Notes under the pieces: generated by a model
What the model saw: only the letters and a program-made list of their open reading frames with translations
What the model was told of the DNA's origin: nothing
Database searches by the model: none
Position numbers and translations under genes: made by a program
Part shown: positions 1-7,322 of the stretch, one piece after another
How positions within the stretch are numbered: the stretch's first letter is position 1
Layout: every line of letters starts with the position of its first letter
Origin: Bacillota bacterium
GTDB taxonomy: Bacteria; Bacillota; Clostridia; Acetivibrionales; DTU013
Length of the DNA stretch: 32,215 nt
Reading direction: 5' to 3'
Assembly: GCA_023411715.1 (NCBI GenBank)
Contig: JAEYOM010000142.1
Span: 1 to 32,215 of the forward strand

Positions 1-791
1 AACTTCATCAACAGTAAGGAAATCTGTCCGAACAGGCGCATTATTGCCATAACCACGGTTTTTAGATTGAACATCAGCAGTATAATGGCAAATACTACGC
101 AAACGGCAACAGTATTAAAGCTCCTGAGGTTTTTTGGCAGTATGGACTTTTCGATATGTTTTTTATCAAAAATATTGGAATCGATATCCTCCTGGTTCCT
201 TACGACCAGAAAGGCAAATATGAAGAAATAGGAGACCCCGAACAGCCAGGGCTTAAGATAGCCGATGCTGCTGGAGAACAGGCCGGATGTATTAGCCAGC
301 TCCAGCGAAAGCACGAGTACGAAAAAACCCGAATAAACAGAAGCATTGCTCATTATCTGAGAGGCTCCGAGCCTTGACTGCTTTAGCGCGATGATATATG
401 CCGCCGTGACCGGCACCAGCTCGAACAGCACCCTTGACGGGCCTGAACCGTCGTATATGATAATTGCTGCGGCAAGCGGCAGTAAAATTATGATCCATGC
501 CGAGAATAAGGCAATAAACTTTTCACCGTTTCTTACATCCAGCATGAAAGAGATAAATTTTACAGCGCGCAAGCCTGAAATCTTCGGCAGAAATGATGGC
601 GTCCGGCCCAGCAGCATCCTGCCTGCCGCAAAACCCGATACGCCTGTCGCGAAAAAGAGCAGAAGTGACATGCCGCCGCCGTATGTGCCGAAAAGCAAGG
701 CCCGCAGCGTCAAAAAGCCGGCATAAACATACAGGTTTACCCCGACTGCCGCCAATATCCTCAATATTACAGAGCGCCTGACAAGCTTCAT
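1..791 (-). CDS. Multi-pass membrane protein, 3' end cut by the window
   Basis: The frame is open from an ATG at 791 to the window edge, giving 263 residues with no stop, so the C-terminus is missing. I translated it by hand: it begins MKLVRRSVILRILAAVG and has about five or six hydrophobic stretches (for example around SAWIIILLPLAAAIIIY and VAVCVVFAIILLMF), separated by short basic loops. Its ATG overlaps the stop of the preceding DUF58 gene by four bases (ATGA), so the two are probably translationally coupled. In many Firmicutes a MoxR-DUF58 pair is followed by a large membrane protein carrying a DUF4129 or transglutaminase-like part. That region would lie outside this window, so I cannot confirm the family. 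It is inferred to be the membrane component of the MoxR/DUF58 module. Confidence 0.75.
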   Translation of the reverse strand, partial: MKLVRRSVILRILAAVGVNLYVYAGFLTLRALLFGTYGGGMSLLLFFATGVSGFAAGRMLLGRTPSFLPKISGLRAVKFISFMLDVRNGEKFIALFSAWIIILLPLAAAIIIYDGSGPSRVLFELVPVTAAYIIALKQSRLGASQIMSNASVYSGFFVLVLSLELANTSGLFSSSIGYLKPWLFGVSYFFIFAFLVVRNQEDIDSNIFDKKHIEKSILPKNLRSFNTVAVCVVFAIILLMFNLKTVVMAIMRLFGQISLLLMK

Positions 792-1945
792 CCCTCACCT
801 GTCCCTTCCGTTCCGCTCAGCAGTTCCCTGTCCGCCAGCACATAGAGATCTGCCTTCTGTGGTCTCACACTGCCTTCGAACACGGTATCGAGCAGGATTA
901 TGCTTACGATATTGCCGGCATCCGAGAGTATATCAGCCTGGTCGCATATTCTTTTGCTGAGATAGGCCGTCACTATGACAACCTCGGTATTTTCAAGCGA
1001 AGCGAGCACGTCGTCGAGCAGTCCTTCAAAATCCTTCACATTCTTCATCAGAAGCCTTGCCAGTATCCTGAACAGCTCGGAAATGTGATCCTTATCGGCC
1101 GCTTCATCGGTAAAGATAGCCTGCCTGGCTTCAGGCGCAATACATCCGTTGGTTCCGAACCTTACGGGGGTTCCATCACGCAGTGCCCTGTCGAACAGTG
1201 TCGCAGCCACCTTGATCCCAAGCTCGGCCATCCTTTTGTTAATCGTATCGGCATATTCGTAAAGCTGGGATTGCATATTCAGCAGGACCGTCAGGCTGCG
1301 CTGCGAGGTAAACTCGTTCTTTTTGACCATGAGCCTGCCCGTCCTTGCCGTCAACGGCCAGTGTACACGGTTGAGCGGATCGCCCGGGGCATAGTCCCGC
1401 GCTCCCGCTATGATGAACGGGTCGTCTATTATCCACCTGTTAACGGTCTTGTCGCTCTGCAGGAGGCTTACAGGCACAAACATCTCATCGAGGTCTATTA
1501 TTTCCGGGTAAACCATAAGACTTGCATTTACGGCGACAGGTATGGAAACCACACTAAAATTAAGGAGGTCACCGCTTACAAGCGTGACGTTCTCGGTGTT
1601 GAACACGCCTCTTTTCAGACATTTGAGCTTCCATCTCCGTGTCGTCTTCTGATAGCTTTTAAGTATGAAGCTGCTGGTGACGCGCCTGCTGTCCTGTGCT
1701 ATTACGGAGCAGGTGCCTGCAAAATCCAGCCAGCGTGAGGAGTGGATATCCACCTTCAGCCAGGGAACCGGAAGAAGCTTGCCGTTATATACCGTCTCAA
1801 CGAGATAAATGCTATCGCCCTCATGAGCTTCTTTTACGCTGAATTCGCACCTGTAATCGAGACGCCTGAAAACACGGCCGCTGAATACAAGCATTTGAAA
1901 CCACAGCACTAAAAGCAGTATGATAATCAGTGCAATAACATCCAT
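788..1945 (-). CDS. DUF58 domain protein
   Basis: This 385-aa protein has an N-terminal hydrophobic segment at about residues 3-22, then a basic cytoplasmic stretch, a beta-rich middle and a C-terminal von Willebrand-A-like part. The DUF58 signature is present as ARDYAPGDPLNRVHW followed by TARTGRLMVKK. The family is almost always encoded next to a MoxR ATPase, as here, and is thought to be a chaperone or assembly partner at the membrane; no enzymatic activity is established. A GAGGT ribosome site overlaps the moxR stop codon and lies about seven bases before the ATG, and the moxR stop is nine bases away. The gene ends in an ATGA overlap with the next membrane protein. The family call is firm; the cellular role is inferred only. 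Confidence 0.9.
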   Translation of the reverse strand: MDVIALIIILLLVLWFQMLVFSGRVFRRLDYRCEFSVKEAHEGDSIYLVETVYNGKLLPVPWLKVDIHSSRWLDFAGTCSVIAQDSRRVTSSFILKSYQKTTRRWKLKCLKRGVFNTENVTLVSGDLLNFSVVSIPVAVNASLMVYPEIIDLDEMFVPVSLLQSDKTVNRWIIDDPFIIAGARDYAPGDPLNRVHWPLTARTGRLMVKKNEFTSQRSLTVLLNMQSQLYEYADTINKRMAELGIKVAATLFDRALRDGTPVRFGTNGCIAPEARQAIFTDEAADKDHISELFRILARLLMKNVKDFEGLLDDVLASLENTEVVIVTAYLSKRICDQADILSDAGNIVSIILLDTVFEGSVRPQKADLYVLADRELLSGTEGTGEG

Positions 1946-1954
1946 AGCAATACC

Positions 1955-2908
1955 TCAGATCTCTTCCGTAGGTACAGGAACCTTTTTCAGCAACTCTTGG
2001 ACCACGCTCTCGGCATTGCCGGTGCTGTCGGAAATGGCATGGCCCTTCAGTATCAGACGGTGCGAAAGTACCGGTACGGAAACCTGTTTTACATCGTCCG
2101 GCAGCACATAATCACGGTTTTCCAGCACTGCGAGGACCTGTGACGCCCTCATGAGCGCAATGCTGCCCCTGGGGCTCACACCAAGCAGTATTCTTTCGTC
2201 TTGCCTTGTCGATTCAATAATATCGACTATATACTGCTCGACCGCTTCCGAGACTTTGACAGCTGTCACCGAAGCCTGAGCCTCTGTGATCGTATTACCC
2301 GCGGCTATTTCTGCGAGAGACGCGGCAGGATCCGCGTTCCTGAAGCGCTTGAGGATCTCCTTGCCTTCCCCGGCCGAAGGATAACCCATTTTAAGGCGCA
2401 TGAAAAACCTGTCGAGCTGGGCTTCCGGGAGCGGGAACGTTCCCCGTGTTTCGACAGGGTTCTGTGTGGCTATCACAAAGAATGGCCTGCCAAGCTTCCT
2501 GGTTTGGCCGTCGACTGTGACCTGCCCCTCTTCCATGCATTCCAGCAGGCTCGACTGTGTCCTCGGGGTGGCCCTGTTTATTTCGTCCGCCAGAACAATA
2601 TTGGTGAACAGTGGTCCGGGCCTGAACACGAACTCTCCCTGTTTCTGGTCGAAATAATTGATACCCGTCAGATCGGAAGGCAGCAGGTCGGGTGTGAACT
2701 GGATTCTCTTAAAATCGCAATCGAGTGATTTCGCAAGACATTTCACCAGCATTGTTTTCCCAACGCCCGGCACATCCTCGAGAAGGACGTGGCCCCCGCA
2801 CAAAAGCGATATGAGCACAAGGTCGATCGTTTTCTCCCGTCCTACCAGTACCTTCGAAATATTGGTTCTGACAGCGTCTGTCAGTTTTCTCACTTCAGAA
2901 AGCTCCAT
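1955..2908 (-). CDS. MoxR-family AAA+ ATPase
   Basis: This is a 317-aa AAA+ ATPase of normal MoxR length. The Walker A loop is EDVPGVGKT (residues 44-52), Walker B is LADEI (106-110), the sensor region is IATQNP (146-151), and an arginine-rich LDRFFM lies at 165-170. MoxR proteins act as ATP-driven chaperones that help fold, assemble or insert cofactors into partner complexes. The partner is usually encoded next to them as a DUF58 protein with a von Willebrand-A fold, which is the arrangement here. An AGGGGG ribosome site precedes the ATG. The gene starts 12 bases after the stop of the serine hydrolase gene, so that hydrolase is probably in the same operon and could be a client or partner. 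Confidence 0.93.
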   Translation of the reverse strand: MELSEVRKLTDAVRTNISKVLVGREKTIDLVLISLLCGGHVLLEDVPGVGKTMLVKCLAKSLDCDFKRIQFTPDLLPSDLTGINYFDQKQGEFVFRPGPLFTNIVLADEINRATPRTQSSLLECMEEGQVTVDGQTRKLGRPFFVIATQNPVETRGTFPLPEAQLDRFFMRLKMGYPSAGEGKEILKRFRNADPAASLAEIAAGNTITEAQASVTAVKVSEAVEQYIVDIIESTRQDERILLGVSPRGSIALMRASQVLAVLENRDYVLPDDVKQVSVPVLSHRLILKGHAISDSTGNAESVVQELLKKVPVPTEEI

Positions 2909-2920
2909 TAGGCCTACCCC

Positions 2921-4045
2921 CTATTTCTTAATTGCCCCTATAATACAATCCTTCATGAATTGTATCCTTTGCTCGTCGTTTATGGAAGTCCCGATCGGAT
3001 TCGAGGTGATCACGACAACAATCCCAAGGTCCGGAAACACTGTGATACTCTGCCCGCCATAGCCCAAAGCATTGAAGGAGTGATATCCCGAGGCTGAATT
3101 GATCCACCATTTGTAGCCATAGCCGTTTTCGTAACCGGAATCCTTTTCTTTATTAAAATCATATTGGACTTTTGTAGACTTGATGACCCATTCCTTTGGA
3201 ACCACCTGGGTATTGCCCCATTTGCCCTGGTTATAGTAAAGCCAGCCGAATTTGGCGAGGTCGTAGGGCGTAAGATACAGATTTGCATAGCCGGTATAAA
3301 AGCCTGACGGATCTGTGCCCCATGCAGTGCACTTTATGCCGAGCGGCCCGAACAGGTATTTATCGGCAAAGTCCCCGGTGCTCATGCCCGACGTCCTGGT
3401 AAGTATGACTGAAAGAAGATGGCTTGCTGAATTTGCATACTGGAATTTGCTTCCCGGATCATACTCTAGAGGAAGCGAGAAAGTCGCCCGTACCCAGTCC
3501 TCGGAGGAGGTCCATTTGTCGAGATCCTCCAGAAAGCCCGGAGTCATGGTAAGAAGATGCTTTATGGTTACCTGCTTCCAGCGCGGATCGGAAAGATTTT
3601 TGAAGTACTCCGGCAGATATTTCTCCACGGTGTCGTTCTCGCTTCCGATATAGCCCTCGCGTATGGCAATGCCTATCAAGGCGGACATGAAGCTCTTTGT
3701 AACGGAATAAACATTATTGGCGCTTTTGTCGTCATAGTATTTTTCAAAAACGTTTTTGCCGTTGCGGATGACGATAAAACTTAAAGCTGATGTATTGGAC
3801 AGGGAACTTGCGCCTTCTTCCAATACAGCCTTGTCCATTCCCTGCTCTTCCGGATCCGCATATTGGAAATAACCGTCGTCCTTCAGCATTTCTTTCTGAA
3901 GCTCCGCTGTCTTCAAATCATTGGAGAACTGCGGAATGCTGACGGCAACGGATAGGCCTAAAATGACGACAATGGCGATACACTCGCGCAGAGCCGAGGG
4001 CGATAGTTCTTTTAATCTTTTTACCAGCTTGTTGAGAGCTGTCAT
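2921..4045 (-). CDS. Membrane-anchored serine hydrolase, beta-lactamase/class C PBP fold
   Basis: This 374-aa protein has a short basic N-terminus, one hydrophobic helix at about residues 20-37 and then an extracellular beta-lactamase-type domain. The catalytic SxxK tetrad is S114-V-T-K117. The second motif is Y203-A-N205, and the third motif region is GYGGQ at 328-332. The layout matches the AmpC/EstB/6-aminohexanoate-dimer-hydrolase branch (Pfam Beta-lactamase), whose members may be esterases, peptidases or penicillin-binding proteins; a true beta-lactamase role is not indicated. The single uncleaved-looking helix suggests it stays anchored to the outer face of the membrane. An AGGGG ribosome site precedes the ATG, and the gene is the first of a tight four-gene cluster with moxR, DUF58 and a membrane protein. 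The substrate is unknown. Confidence 0.88.
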   Translation of the reverse strand: MTALNKLVKRLKELSPSALRECIAIVVILGLSVAVSIPQFSNDLKTAELQKEMLKDDGYFQYADPEEQGMDKAVLEEGASSLSNTSALSFIVIRNGKNVFEKYYDDKSANNVYSVTKSFMSALIGIAIREGYIGSENDTVEKYLPEYFKNLSDPRWKQVTIKHLLTMTPGFLEDLDKWTSSEDWVRATFSLPLEYDPGSKFQYANSASHLLSVILTRTSGMSTGDFADKYLFGPLGIKCTAWGTDPSGFYTGYANLYLTPYDLAKFGWLYYNQGKWGNTQVVPKEWVIKSTKVQYDFNKEKDSGYENGYGYKWWINSASGYHSFNALGYGGQSITVFPDLGIVVVITSNPIGTSINDEQRIQFMKDCIIGAIKK

Positions 4046-4376
4046 AGATTAAACCCCTTTGTATATACCTGTTACTTAAGGCATCGTTAAAATATAACTT
4101 CCGCTAACTTCGCTCGGAACTGCGCTAACCAGACTGCATGGGCGAGCAGCATACGCAGTATGCGGCCAGCCAGGTCGCATGGGCGAGCAGCATACGCAGT
4201 ATGCGGCCAGACAGGTCGCATGGGCGAGCAGCAAGCTTTGCTTGCGACCAGCCCCCACTTCGTTCCCCGAAAAATAAGCGGGAAGAAATATTTTAGCCAA
4301 ACCTTAGGTAAATACTACCACCCGGGCCTGGCAAAGGCAAGTAGACTTTTTTATTTAATCAGGAGGGATTTTATAA
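4046..4376. other. 331-base gap with hairpin repeats, no gene
   Basis: The space between the flavodiiron gene and the serine hydrolase gene holds no convincing reading frame. Frames that can be drawn here run through the 41-bp tandem repeat and have low-complexity translations. I saw no clear intrinsic terminator after the flavodiiron stop: the 4265-4376 part has short G/C-rich pairs but no stem followed by a T run. I also saw no convincing promoter for the hydrolase operon; a TTAACG-17-TATATA match exists just before its ribosome site but lies too close to the start codon to be believable. Confidence 0.6.
4136..4252. repeat. 41-bp tandem repeat, three copies, each with a small hairpin
   Basis: Copies begin at 4136, 4177 and 4218, each opening with GCATGGGCGAGCA. 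The third is partial. Each copy contains a six-base stem with a three-base loop. Copies 1 and 2 have GCATAC-gca-GTATGC at 4149-4163 and 4190-4204. Copy 3 has GCAAGC-ttt-GCTTGC at 4231-4245. The third stem differs from the others on both arms yet still pairs perfectly, while the flanks are conserved. This is what is expected of a structured repeat family rather than of plain slippage. Confidence 0.85.
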
Positions 4377-5573
4377 TTATTTCTGCTTCATTTGCTGCGC
4401 GAAGCTTTCACCGAAAGCAACACACTGCGCAAGATCGCTTTCCGATGGGCGGTATCTGACACCCAAGGGTTCCACGGCTATTTTGAAGCCTGAGCTTTCC
4501 AGTGAGGCGCTAATGGCTTTCGGGGATTCGCCGCTCCACCCGTAACTGCCGAAAGCGGCGCCAAGTTTGCCCTTGAACTTGTGGCCTTTTATTTCGTCAA
4601 GCAGGCCTGCGGTGACACGAAGAACCGTATTATTTACCGTACAGCTGCCGATGATCACGCCTTTTGCCTTGAATATCTCCGTCAGAAGATCGCTCTGGTC
4701 TGTAGAGGAAACATTGAACAGCTTATGCTGCACGCCCTGTCTGCCTAGCCCGTCGCCAATAGCTTCGGCCATGGATCTGGTGGCATTGTACATCGTATCG
4801 TAGATTACCACAGCATGCCCTTCGCTGTAATCCTGTGACCATTCATAATAACTGTCCACTATCTGCATAGGGTCTTTACGCCAGATGATTCCGTGGCTTG
4901 GAGCAATCATTTCGATCGGGAGTCCCAAAGACCTTATCTGCTCGACTTTTTTCTTTATAAGGGGGCTAAAGGGCGCTAATATATTGGCATAGTATTTTAA
5001 TGCCTCTTCAAAGAGCTCACATCCGTCCACCTCGTCATTGAACAGCGATAACCCCGCATAGTGCTGTCCGAACGCGTCGTTCGACAGTGCGGCGGCAGCA
5101 CCTTTTACATATGTAAGCATGCTGTCTGGCCAATGAATCATCTGCATTTCAACGAAAACAAGCTCGTATTCGCCCGTGCTGAAAGTGTCGCCCGTTTTCA
5201 CTATCTTAAAATTCAGACCCTCGCGCGGAAAATACCTGCTTATTATGTCCGCACCATTCTTCGTACAATAGATCGGTATGGACTTATTCGGCAGCCTGTC
5301 CAGCAAATAACCCAGACTTCCGCCGTGATCCGGTTCGCAATGGTTTATTACGATCGCATCTATGCTGCCCAGTCCGATGTCCTTATCAAGCGCGTTTACA
5401 AATTCCTCTTTGTAAGGGAACCATACAGTATCGATCAGAACAGTTTTACTATCCTTTATAAGATATGAATTATAACTCGAGCCTCTATGAGTAGAGAGCT
5501 CGTGCCCGTGGAAATGCCTCAGTTCCCAGTCCTTTATCCCGCACCAGTAAATGTTCTTCTTTATCTCTATCAT
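4377..5573 (-). CDS. fprA: A-type flavodiiron protein (O2/NO reductase)
   Basis: This 398-aa protein has the two-domain flavodiiron layout at normal length. The N-terminal metallo-beta-lactamase-like domain carries the complete diiron ligand set H78-x-E80-x-D82-H83, H147, D166 and H227. A flavodoxin domain starts at about residue 253, with the FMN-phosphate loop near YDTMYNATRSMA. The family reduces O2 to water and/or NO to N2O using electrons from rubredoxin or a similar carrier in the cytoplasm, protecting anaerobes. There is no C-terminal rubredoxin or flavin reductase fusion, so an external donor is needed. A strong GGAGGAGA site precedes the ATG. Upstream are a TTGACA-17-TAAAAT promoter and a small [4Fe-4S] reading frame that may share the transcript. 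Whether O2 or NO is the main substrate cannot be told from sequence. Confidence 0.95.
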   Translation of the reverse strand: MIEIKKNIYWCGIKDWELRHFHGHELSTHRGSSYNSYLIKDSKTVLIDTVWFPYKEEFVNALDKDIGLGSIDAIVINHCEPDHGGSLGYLLDRLPNKSIPIYCTKNGADIISRYFPREGLNFKIVKTGDTFSTGEYELVFVEMQMIHWPDSMLTYVKGAAAALSNDAFGQHYAGLSLFNDEVDGCELFEEALKYYANILAPFSPLIKKKVEQIRSLGLPIEMIAPSHGIIWRKDPMQIVDSYYEWSQDYSEGHAVVIYDTMYNATRSMAEAIGDGLGRQGVQHKLFNVSSTDQSDLLTEIFKAKGVIIGSCTVNNTVLRVTAGLLDEIKGHKFKGKLGAAFGSYGWSGESPKAISASLESSGFKIAVEPLGVRYRPSESDLAQCVAFGESFAQQMKQK

Positions 5574-5700
5574 AGCCTTATCTCCTCCGAAAGTATTAGT
5601 CGAGAATAATTTGGGGGACGATACATAAACTCATCCCGCAGCAAATTCCTTACTATTATTACCCTTAGTATGCTTTCATAAAACAAAAATGAATACTCTA

Positions 5701-5832
5701 TCATTTTATAAACACACCTGCAGTGCGTTCCATGTTCGTAGCCACGTCCACATCAAAAGGACACCTAGCCATACACTCGCCGCATTTAAGGCAGCCTGAT
5801 GCTTTATCGGCCAGTTCTTTATACCTGGACAC
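5701..5832 (-). pseudogene. 43-codon [4Fe-4S] reading frame, probable relic of an iron-sulfur aldo/keto reductase C-terminus
   Basis: The frame opens with GTG at 5832, immediately after an in-frame TAG, and ends in TGA. It encodes VSRYKELADKASGCLKCGEC followed by MARCPFDVDV and a short helical tail ending AGVFIK. Cysteines 14, 17, 20 and 24 form a perfect C-x2-C-x2-C-x3-C-P cluster motif. The context resembles the C-terminal iron-sulfur tail of clostridial aldo/keto reductases, which end in a similar A-S-x-C-x-x-C-G-x-C-x-x-R-C-P-F-x-V block. No reductase barrel precedes it: at least two in-frame stops lie just upstream. It could be a decayed remnant or a functional mini-ferredoxin, since an AGGG lies about seven bases before the GTG and a sigma-A-type promoter lies upstream. 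It is too short to have been caught by ordinary length filters. Confidence 0.6.
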
Positions 5833-5911
5833 CTATGATCCCTATTTCAGGACCTGTTTTTGAGAGTTTTCAATATTCCATATTGATACCCCCAAAAAAA
5901 TTTTGTGTCTA

Positions 5912-5940
5912 ATTTTACACCAAACATATGTTCCTGTCAA
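5912..5940 (-). promoter_or_regulatory. Sigma-A-type promoter, TTGACA-17-TAAAAT
   Basis: On the minus strand the -35 is TTGACA (5935-5940), the spacer is exactly 17 bases and the -10 is TAAAAT (5912-5917). Transcription would start near 5905, just past the tuf terminator. It would read through the small [4Fe-4S] frame into the flavodiiron gene, giving fprA a leader of about 330 bases. The pattern is identical to the promoter before rpoB. Confidence 0.7.
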
Positions 5941-5964
5941 ACATTTTTTTCCAGCCTATATTAG

Positions 5965-6000
5965 AAAAAAGAACCGCCTTATTGTATAAAGCGGTTCTTT
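5965..6000 (-). terminator. Intrinsic terminator after tuf
   Basis: On the minus strand a perfect ten-base stem (AAAGAACCGC with GCGGTTCTTT) encloses a 13-base loop and runs into TTTTTT. It begins 12 bases after the tuf stop codon and closes the rpoB-to-tuf operon. The arms lie at 5968-5977 and 5991-6000. Confidence 0.92.
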
Positions 6001-6012
6001 AAAGGTCTTAAA

Positions 6013-7215
6013 TTATTCGATTATAGAAGTAACAGTTCCGGAACCAACAGTTCTGCCGCCTTCACGGATAGCGAACTTCAGTCCCACATCCATAGCGATC
6101 GGAGTGATAAGCTTGATCGTCATTTCAATATGGTCGCCTGGCATGCACATTTCAACGCCTTCAGGAAGTTCGGCAACACCGGTAACGTCGGTGGTTCTGA
6201 AATAGAACTGCGGTCTGTAGCCATTGAAGAAAGGAGTATGTCTTCCTCCCTCTTCCTTGGTCAGAACGTAAACCTGGCCTTTGAAATGAGTGTGAGGCTT
6301 GATCGATCCGGGTTTAGAAAGAACCTGGCCTCTTTCAACTTCATTTCTCTGGATACCTCTGAGCAGGCAACCGATGTTATCACCGGCAACAGCCTGGTCA
6401 AGAAGCTTCCTGAACATTTCAACACCGGTAACGACGGTCTTCCTCGGAGCATCCATAAGACCTACGATTTCAATTTCTTCGCCAACCTTGACTGTTCCTC
6501 TTTCAACCCTGCCGGTAGCAACTGTACCGCGGCCCGTGATGGAGAAAACGTCTTCGACAGGCATAAGGAACGGCTTGTCGGTTGGTCTTTCCGGAGTCGG
6601 GATGTAGCTGTCGACAGCTTCCATCAATTTCATGATCGGCTGATATTCCGGAGCATTCGGATCGGTGGAGGTGCTTTCGAGAGCAACCAGAGCCGAACCT
6701 CTGATTATCGGAATATTGTCACCATCGAACTCATAGGAACTGAGGAGTTCTCTGAGTTCCATTTCAACGAGCTCGATGAGTTCTTCATCATCAACCATGT
6801 CGCACTTGTTCAGGAATACGATGATATGCTGAACACCAACACGGCCGGCAAGGAGTATGTGCTCCCTGGTCTGGGGCATCGGGCCGTCTGCAGCGGAAAC
6901 AACGAGGATAGCGCCGTCCATCTGAGCAGCACCGGTAATCATGTTCTTGACATAGTCGGCATGGCCGGGGCAGTCAACGTGAGCGTAATGTCTCTTGTCT
7001 GTTTCATATTCGACGTGTGCGGTCGAGATCGTGATTCCTCTAGCTTTTTCTTCCGGAGCCTTGTCGATCTGGTCGTAAGCGGTATAGTTTGCTTTACCCT
7101 GGAAGCCAAGTACCTTGGTTATAGCTGCTGTCAATGAAGTCTTGCCGTGGTCAACGTGACCGATAGTTCCAATGTTAACGTGGGGTTTTGTTCTTTCAAA
7201 TTTGGCCTTACCCAT
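6013..7215 (-). CDS. tuf: Elongation factor Tu
   Basis: At 400 residues this is normal length. The GTPase motifs are all present: G1 GHVDHGKT (19-26), switch I RGITIS (59-64), G3 DCPGH (81-85) and G4 NKCD (136-139). Domains 2 and 3 follow, with the usual GRVERG and REGGRTVGSG stretches near the end. EF-Tu carries aminoacyl-tRNA to the ribosomal A site as a GTP complex. It is the last gene of the str operon. A GGGAGGAG ribosome site precedes the ATG, the fusA stop is 107 bases upstream, and a strong terminator follows. Nothing unusual was seen in the catalytic residues. Confidence 0.98.
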   Translation of the reverse strand: MGKAKFERTKPHVNIGTIGHVDHGKTSLTAAITKVLGFQGKANYTAYDQIDKAPEEKARGITISTAHVEYETDKRHYAHVDCPGHADYVKNMITGAAQMDGAILVVSAADGPMPQTREHILLAGRVGVQHIIVFLNKCDMVDDEELIELVEMELRELLSSYEFDGDNIPIIRGSALVALESTSTDPNAPEYQPIMKLMEAVDSYIPTPERPTDKPFLMPVEDVFSITGRGTVATGRVERGTVKVGEEIEIVGLMDAPRKTVVTGVEMFRKLLDQAVAGDNIGCLLRGIQRNEVERGQVLSKPGSIKPHTHFKGQVYVLTKEEGGRHTPFFNGYRPQFYFRTTDVTGVAELPEGVEMCMPGDHIEMTIKLITPIAMDVGLKFAIREGGRTVGSGTVTSIIE

Positions 7216-7233
7216 TTTAAATCTCCTCCCTTG

Positions 7234-7309
7234 TTCAGTTAGTACTGAATAATTTGTTTATTTTATACGCCGCAAAAGGGTTCAATAAGGTCTAATTATT
7301 TTTGCAGCG
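7234..7309 (-). promoter_or_regulatory. Two hairpins in the fusA-tuf spacer
   Basis: The 107-base spacer contains a ten-pair stem, CGCTGCAAAA with TTTTGCGGCG (arms at 7300-7309 and 7268-7277, one G-U pair in RNA). Nearer tuf is a smaller perfect hairpin, TTCAGT-acta-ACTGAA (7234-7249), just before the tuf ribosome site. Neither is followed by a T run, so they are not ordinary terminators. They may be processing or stability elements that let tuf be expressed above fusA. Confidence 0.4.
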
Positions 7310-7322
7310 TATTAACTTGCGC

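Noticed and set aside
4160..4459. Plus-strand 99-codon frame over the 41-bp repeats
   Set aside because: It is made of repeat DNA and runs into the flavodiiron gene on the other strand; no ribosome site or known domain.
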